Source: Candidatus Susulua stagnicola (lineage in GTDB: Bacteria > Omnitrophota > Gorgyraeia > Duberdicusellales > 4484-171). From it: a stretch of 6,074 bases of DNA. The notes beneath the pieces are model-generated. The model was not told where the DNA came from. It searched no databases and saw only the letters and a list, made by a program, of their open reading frames with translations. The translations under genes were made by a program, and so were the position numbers. Below are positions 5,722 through 6,074 of the stretch, one piece after another. Every line of letters begins with the position of its first letter. Position 1 is the first letter of the stretch. The stretch spans positions 1 to 6,074 of the forward strand of contig JAVCBZ010000096.1 of the NCBI GenBank assembly GCA_030765735.1, written 5' to 3'.

Positions 5722-6074
5722 TCACACTCTCAATTTATTATATTTACCACCAAATTTAAAAGCTATATGATTAAACATTGTCTGAACTCGATGATAATAG
5801 GTATACTCACCAATAACCTTTTCATAGCCTTTAGCCGCGATGACTTCTCTTTCTTTCTCATTGTTTAAATAATAATCAATTAATTCTACCATTTCCTTAT
5901 CATTCTTATACGTTACTAAATGTTCTCTCTCTATAAATAATTCTTCCAACCCATTGTTTTTTATAATGTTAGTTAACAAAAAACAACCACTAGCCATAAT
6001 TTCAAAAATTCTCATATTCACATCATTTACAATTGATGAATTAAACCCAACTTTCGATGAACTATAGATAGCCC
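5722..6074 (-). CDS. CgeB-like glycosyltransferase (GT-B fold), C-terminal part only
   Basis: The frame is open from the right edge, so this is the last 116 residues of a longer protein whose 5' part lies outside. A GTG at 6021 could be read as a start, but it falls inside the conserved motif: the reading SSSKVGFNSS, then IVNDVNMRIFEIMASGCFLL, continues unbroken through it. That motif, with the following GLEELF, HLVTYKND and HRVQTMF segments, is typical of the glycosyltransferase group 1 domain of CgeB-like and related surface-glycan proteins (a Pfam Glyco_trans_1_2 type domain, from memory). The Glu of RIFEIMASG matches the acidic residue that contacts the sugar-nucleotide donor in GT-B enzymes. 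The protein is presumably cytoplasmic and adds a sugar to a glycan or to a protein; donor and acceptor cannot be told. It ends 49 bases before the family 2 glycosyltransferase, on the same strand. Confidence 0.85.
   Translation of the reverse strand, partial: AIYSSSKVGFNSSIVNDVNMRIFEIMASGCFLLTNIIKNNGLEELFIEREHLVTYKNDKEMVELIDYYLNNEKEREVIAAKGYEKVIGEYTYYHRVQTMFNHIAFKFGGKYNKLRV

Noticed and set aside
6019..6021. GTG at 6021 as the start of a short 99-residue gene
   Set aside because: The same frame stays open to the right edge and encodes the conserved residues that precede it in CgeB-like proteins, so the gene is cut by the window, not short.

Overview
The window is a stretch of an AT-rich (by eye about one third G+C) bacterial surface-polysaccharide gene cluster. 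All seven genes lie on the minus strand, so transcription runs from the right edge to the left edge. The organism cannot be named from this sequence. Strong AGGAG-type Shine-Dalgarno sites, a TTG start, AT-rich lysine/isoleucine-rich proteins and tight gene packing fit an AT-rich bacterium, perhaps an anaerobic or little-cultivated lineage; this is a weak inference.

In transcription order: (1) the 3' end of a CgeB-like, GT-B-fold glycosyltransferase, cut by the right edge (6074-5722); (2) a GT-A-fold family 2 glycosyltransferase with an unusual C-terminal extension of about 110 residues (5672-4608); (3) rfbA/rmlA, glucose-1-phosphate thymidylyltransferase (4566-3691); (4) rfbC/rmlC, dTDP-4-keto-6-deoxyglucose 3,5-epimerase (3687-3121); (5) rfbD/rmlD, dTDP-4-ketorhamnose reductase (3124-2228); (6) an RfbH/E1-type PMP- and [2Fe-2S]-dependent sugar 3-dehydrase (2228-918); (7) rfbB/rmlB, dTDP-glucose 4,6-dehydratase, from a TTG start and cut by the left edge (915-1).

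Genes 3, 4, 5 and 7 form a complete set for making dTDP-L-rhamnose from glucose-1-phosphate and dTTP. The two glycosyltransferases probably build a rhamnose-containing surface glycan. The five genes from rfbA to rfbB are joined by 1-4 base overlaps or 2-3 base gaps, and two of the ribosome-binding sites lie inside the last sense codons of the upstream gene, so they almost certainly form one translationally coupled operon.

The most notable gene is the E1-like dehydrase lodged between rfbD and rfbB. It has the hallmark His in place of the PLP lysine and all four candidate iron-sulfur cysteines with the E1 spacing C-x57-C-x-C, but a longer last spacing (x11 rather than x7). Its classical substrate is CDP-linked, yet no CDP-glucose pathway gene is visible here. 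The locus may therefore make a dTDP-linked 3-deoxy sugar from the RmlB product, or the CDP genes may lie outside the window. There is no gene-free stretch over 50 bases, and I saw no tRNA, rRNA, CRISPR, mobile element or convincing promoter or terminator.
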